From Manihot esculenta (taxonomy: Eukaryota; Streptophyta; Magnoliopsida; Malpighiales; Euphorbiaceae), in assembly GCF_001659605.2 (NCBI RefSeq), contig NC_035177.2, positions 2,232,611-2,296,610 of the forward strand: 64,000 bases of DNA, read 5' to 3'. The notes below the pieces were generated by a model, which ran no database searches, had not been told where the DNA came from, and saw only the letters and a program-made list of their open reading frames with translations. Positions 60,491-64,000 of this stretch are shown piece by piece; within the stretch, counting starts at the first letter, position 1; each line of letters opens with the position of its first letter. The translations under genes were made by a program, and so were the position numbers.

Positions 60491-62041
60491 TTAACTTAAC
60501 AGCTTCCTTGGGGTGATACGAACACGAAGCGGATTCTTCATGACTGTAGTAAACTCTTGATTCTCTGACAAATCAACTTCACCACTCCATTCAAATTCTC
60601 TAACCAAATTGGCCACAAAATATTCAAGATGAAGCAGTGCCATTGAAATAGCTGGGCAAATTCTTCTTCCTGCACCAAAAGGCATCATCTTGATCTCTCT
60701 TACTCCTCTTATATCAAACACTTCTTCTTCTACATTTCTCATAAACCTTTCTGGTTTAAACTCCATTGGATCTTCCCAAACCTTGGGATCCCATGCCATG
60801 TCTGCTACTGTAAAATTCACCATTGCATTTTTGGGTATATCGTACCCATCAAATTTCACGTCCTCTGTCACTGCTCGTGGCAATATGAAGTGTCCCGGAG
60901 GATGTCGCCTGAGGGTTTCCAGGACTACTGCCTTCAGATAAGGCATTCTTTTTAGATCTTTTTCTTGGATTTCACTTCCTTCTTCTGTTACTGCGTTGAT
61001 TTCTTTCAGCAACTTGTTTTGTATGTTTTCTTGCTTTATTATATTAGCCATCGCCCATTGCAATGTAGTGGTTGAAGTGTCTGTTCCGCCATTGATGAAC
61101 TCTGAACATAAACTCACCAGTTCTCCATCTGAAATCTCTCTTTCACCACCTGGAAGTCGAAGATCTAGCAGAGAATCAACATATGAGAATATGGGTTCTT
61201 CTTTGTTCATAATATTTCTGTTTTTTGCTTGTCTAGCTTTAATCAGAGGGAGAAGGACGCTTTCTTGATCTCTACGAATCTGTAAAAGCTCTTTCCACAT
61301 CCTTCTGAACACAATCTTCCCCAGTTTTGGCATGAAATTCAACAAGTTGAACCTAATAAAATTTGTTAACGAAGCTCTCTGCACTGTCTCAATCTCTCTA
61401 ATGACTTTCTCTTCAAAATTCTCTCCAAAACACAGATAAGCCAGTAAACAAAACATGGCACGTTGAAAGTGATCAACCACAGGAAAAGCTTTAACGTCCG
61501 ATGACTCAGCTTCTTCAACGAGCTTCTTCTTTAAAATCTCAAATGCCCATTTACGTCCATGAGAGTATAAACGTAAGCGAGAAGGGTGAGTTACAGACAT
61601 GAAATTTCTACGAAGTAATCGCCACAAGGAACCATATGGTGCAGTACTGAGAGTATGTTGGTTGCTAAAGAAGATCCGAGTGGTCTCAAGTGCTGGAGGG
61701 CGGCTAGCAAAGAGTGAACCACTTTGTACAAGGGCTCGATGAGCAGCTTCATGGGTGGTTATGAAAATGGCAGGTCTGTAACCAATGTGAAGGGTGAGAA
61801 TAGGGCCATATTTGGGACGAAGTTGACGAAGAAGAGGTTCGATGGAGGAGAAGTCTTTGGAGGATTTGAGAAGCCAAGAGAAGGTGCCTATGATTGGTAT
61901 GGTAGGAGGTCCTGGTGGGAGATTTTTAGTATGGAAGAAGAGAGAGAAAAGAGAAGCAGAAATGCAGAGAATGGTGATGAACAAGAGCCATGGATCCATG
62001 AATGAAGAATTTTGCAGGTAGTCCGTGGTGATTGATGACAA
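60491..62041 (-). CDS. CYP89A: Cytochrome P450, CYP89A type, intronless
   Basis: A single 516-residue ORF, stop TAA at 60491-60493. A start at codon 15 (ATG at 61999, MDPWLLFITILC) would give 502 residues and puts the membrane anchor at the very N-terminus as usual, so it is the likelier start. Visible motifs: anchor residues about 16-36, Pro hinge LPPGPP, I-helix FINGGTDTS, K-helix ETLRR (ExxR), FKPERF (PERF), and heme-binding PFGAGRRICPAISMALLHLE with its Cys. The cysteine is followed by PA where many A-type P450s have PG. A-type P450s sit on the ER and use NADPH-P450 reductase. Arabidopsis CYP89A9 acts in chlorophyll breakdown, but substrate cannot be inferred for this copy. The frame is intact. 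Confidence 0.9.
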   Translation of the reverse strand: MSSITTDYLQNSSFMDPWLLFITILCISASLFSLFFHTKNLPPGPPTIPIIGTFSWLLKSSKDFSSIEPLLRQLRPKYGPILTLHIGYRPAIFITTHEAAHRALVQSGSLFASRPPALETTRIFFSNQHTLSTAPYGSLWRLLRRNFMSVTHPSRLRLYSHGRKWAFEILKKKLVEEAESSDVKAFPVVDHFQRAMFCLLAYLCFGENFEEKVIREIETVQRASLTNFIRFNLLNFMPKLGKIVFRRMWKELLQIRRDQESVLLPLIKARQAKNRNIMNKEEPIFSYVDSLLDLRLPGGEREISDGELVSLCSEFINGGTDTSTTTLQWAMANIIKQENIQNKLLKEINAVTEEGSEIQEKDLKRMPYLKAVVLETLRRHPPGHFILPRAVTEDVKFDGYDIPKNAMVNFTVADMAWDPKVWEDPMEFKPERFMRNVEEEVFDIRGVREIKMMPFGAGRRICPAISMALLHLEYFVANLVREFEWSGEVDLSENQEFTTVMKNPLRVRITPRKLLS

Positions 62042-63720
62042 ATTGTTTACAGAGTTAATTTATCAAGCACAGACGGTCTACCGTTTTATTTATTTATTTA
62101 TTTATTTATCTACCAAAACGAATAGTGTAATTAAGATAATAATCAATAGTAAGTAATTAAGAGCAGGAATCCATTATTTATTATCTAATTTATTATCTAT
62201 TAAATTTAATTTATTATCTATTAAATTTATTTAAAATTTAAATAATCTATAAAATTTTTTAAATAATCTAATATTACTAGTAAAACACTTTTATTATTAA
62301 AAAAATAAAATTTATTTTCTCTAAATTTAGTTAGTTTAACATGTAATTTTAATTATATAAATAAATTTTCAACTAAATAAAATAAAAAAAAATTATCACT
62401 TTCTTAGGATATGTTTGATATGAAATTAACAAAATAAGTTTAATAATTAATAGTGTATTCTTTCCTAAAATAATAAATAATTAACAAAATAAATTTAATG
62501 TTTAACGGTGCATTCTTTCATAAAGTAATAATTAACCCAAAAAAATTTCTTTTCATGATATTTAAGTCAGAGTCGAATTTCATTTTTTTCAGTAAAATCT
62601 TTAAATTTATTCATTTTAAAAAAATTTTTTGTTAATATAAATATTAAAGATAAAGTTTTTAAATTGAGACTCAAAGTAATTGGAGAAAATTTACATAAAT
62701 AAAATTTTACAAATCGAATGAATTTTTCCATTCTAATTTTTTTTAATTTAAATAGTTTAATCTATTATCCACATAAATACTATTTAATTTTATTTATATT
62801 TATAATTTATTTTTAAATAAAATTAATCCAACTCGTAATTTATTAAATTCATTTTTTTTAAAATTTTTTATATCTAAATAATTTATAAAAATAATTTTTT
62901 AAAAATTCAAATTTTATTTTTCATAAATTTAAATAATCTAATATATAATTCCAATCAAATAAATAAAAGTAAATAAAAATAACTATTATTAATTATTATT
63001 AAAAGTGATTATAAACAATAAATATGAATTATAAATATTTTTAAAAAATATTAGTATACTAGAAGTTGAAATATTGAAGATTAAAAGTAAATTTTTTAGA
63101 TTAAAATAGAACAGAGTTATTTATTTCTATAAAAATAATATTTAGTGTTGTTATTTTATTTATGAGAGAATGAGTATAAGTTCATAAGTTTTTAGAAATT
63201 TACTAGTTCGTCTTTATATCAAAATTGCACGAGTAGAATATCTCTATATTTTATAAAATTAAGTTATTTAGTAATTTATTAAAAAATTATTAGTGAATTT
63301 ATTTAGACTTTAATAACAAAAATTAAATAGTATGAATATTTAATCTTATAAGTACTAAATAATATATATATTTAAAATTATATAGATTAAAAAATATAAA
63401 TATTCAATATAGGTTAATTGTATAATTTTTAAATATGGATGAACTAATAAAATTTTTAAGGATTTAGAGACTTAATAATAATTTTTTTTTCTCTCATTTC
63501 TAAAAAGTTCGAGTAAAAAATTTCATTGTTTATGAAGTCAATTTTGCATTTTAATTATTTTTTTGAATATTTTTATAATTTTGCATACTAGAATTTTTTT
63601 ATTATTATAAATAGTCTCTTCTTAACTATTTGAGATACTTTTTAATTTTTTAAGAATTTCAATAAGAATTTTCAGCTTCTAACTTTTCGTTTCTATTATT
63701 TCATTTTAGCAAAATATTAT
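62042..63720. other. P450 upstream region and AT-rich spacer
   Basis: The P450 promoter and 5' UTR lie next to 62042. A TTTA tetranucleotide repeat (about seven units) occupies about 62083-62108. The remainder to 63720 is extremely AT-rich, with no gene or clear repeat unit recognised. Confidence 0.5.
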
Positions 63721-63763
63721 TAGTTAAAGCTCCTGACGGAGTCTAATCAGTCCTATATCAGAT

Positions 63764-64000
63764 TGATATCAGAGCGAAGTTCATTCGTGGCAGACAACTA
63801 CGAGTTGTGACTTGCTGCAATTGAGGCATCTTTGGCAGAATTGAGGGAGATGATTGGACAGTTAGCCCTGCAGCAGGGAATCCACCAATCCGCCGCAATT
63901 GAATGCCCCCAACAAGTTCCAAATCCTATGGTTGTCAATCTTGTACCTGCAAATCCCTAACAGAATTATCAGGAAGGTTACAAGATAAAGTTAGACTTTC
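63764..64000 (+). mobile_element. Start of a Ty3/gypsy-type element (runs off window)
   Basis: TGATATCAGAGC at 63764-63775 resembles the primer-binding site TGGTATCAGAGC. It is followed by a gag start (ADNYEL, stop, LAAIEASLAELREMIGQLAL), a further stop at about 63960, then YQEGYKIKLDF, the usual gypsy gag phrase before the matrix-like region. Two in-frame stops indicate a dead copy. The left LTR should end near 63760 but was not delimited. Confidence 0.7.

Overview
The window is nuclear DNA of a flowering plant. Genes have many short exons with GT-AG introns, spacers are AT-rich, and LTR retrotransposons, LINE tails and terminal-inverted-repeat (TIR) elements fill introns and spacers. Host proteins resemble eudicot families. 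The repeat content would fit Malpighiales (for example Euphorbiaceae), but that is a guess. No tRNA, rRNA or CRISPR array was recognised.

Layout. (1) 1-9393 (+): 3' part of a FEI1-like LRR receptor kinase; its 5' end lies off the left edge. (2) 10664-21122 (-): a seven-exon gene for a plastid-targeted, bacterial-type polyamine/solute-binding protein, convergent with FEI1. Its introns hold Ty1/copia and Ty3/gypsy debris, including a copia fragment with a 1.17-kb tandem duplication. (3) 21.6-27.5 kb: intergenic retroelement remnants. (4) 28281-39448 (+): a BAR plus SH3 protein (SH3P1-like). From memory of Arabidopsis chromosome 1, homologues of these three genes also lie close together there (At1g31410, At1g31420, At1g31440), so this looks like a conserved block. 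(5) 40926-41623: a complete 698-bp non-autonomous MULE-type element with 123-bp TIRs, a 9-bp target duplication and a GAA-rich core. (6) 42712-43521 (-): an intronless conserved hypothetical gene. (7) 44340-45235 (-): a two-exon tetraspanin. (8) 46.0-48.9 kb: a broken low-complexity ORF, a lone copia LTR and a 490-bp purine-rich tract. (9) 49094-49519 (+): a small intronless ORF made almost only of a Brf1-type TBP-binding region. (10) 52.0-60.3 kb: a nested retrotransposon complex. The 3' half of one copia element and the 5' half of a different copia element, both on the minus strand, carry two roughly 2.2-kb long-LTR copies in opposite orientation, rich in a GC-rich inverted repeat. (11) 60491-62041 (-): an intact intronless cytochrome P450 of CYP89A type. 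(12) 62.0-63.7 kb is AT-rich spacer, and 63.7-64.0 kb begins a gypsy-type element.

The host genes do not form a pathway: wall/growth signalling kinase, plastid solute-binding protein, membrane-trafficking adaptor, tetraspanin, Pol III-related domain and P450. All exon boundaries were set by eye from splice dinucleotides, reading phase and family resemblance.
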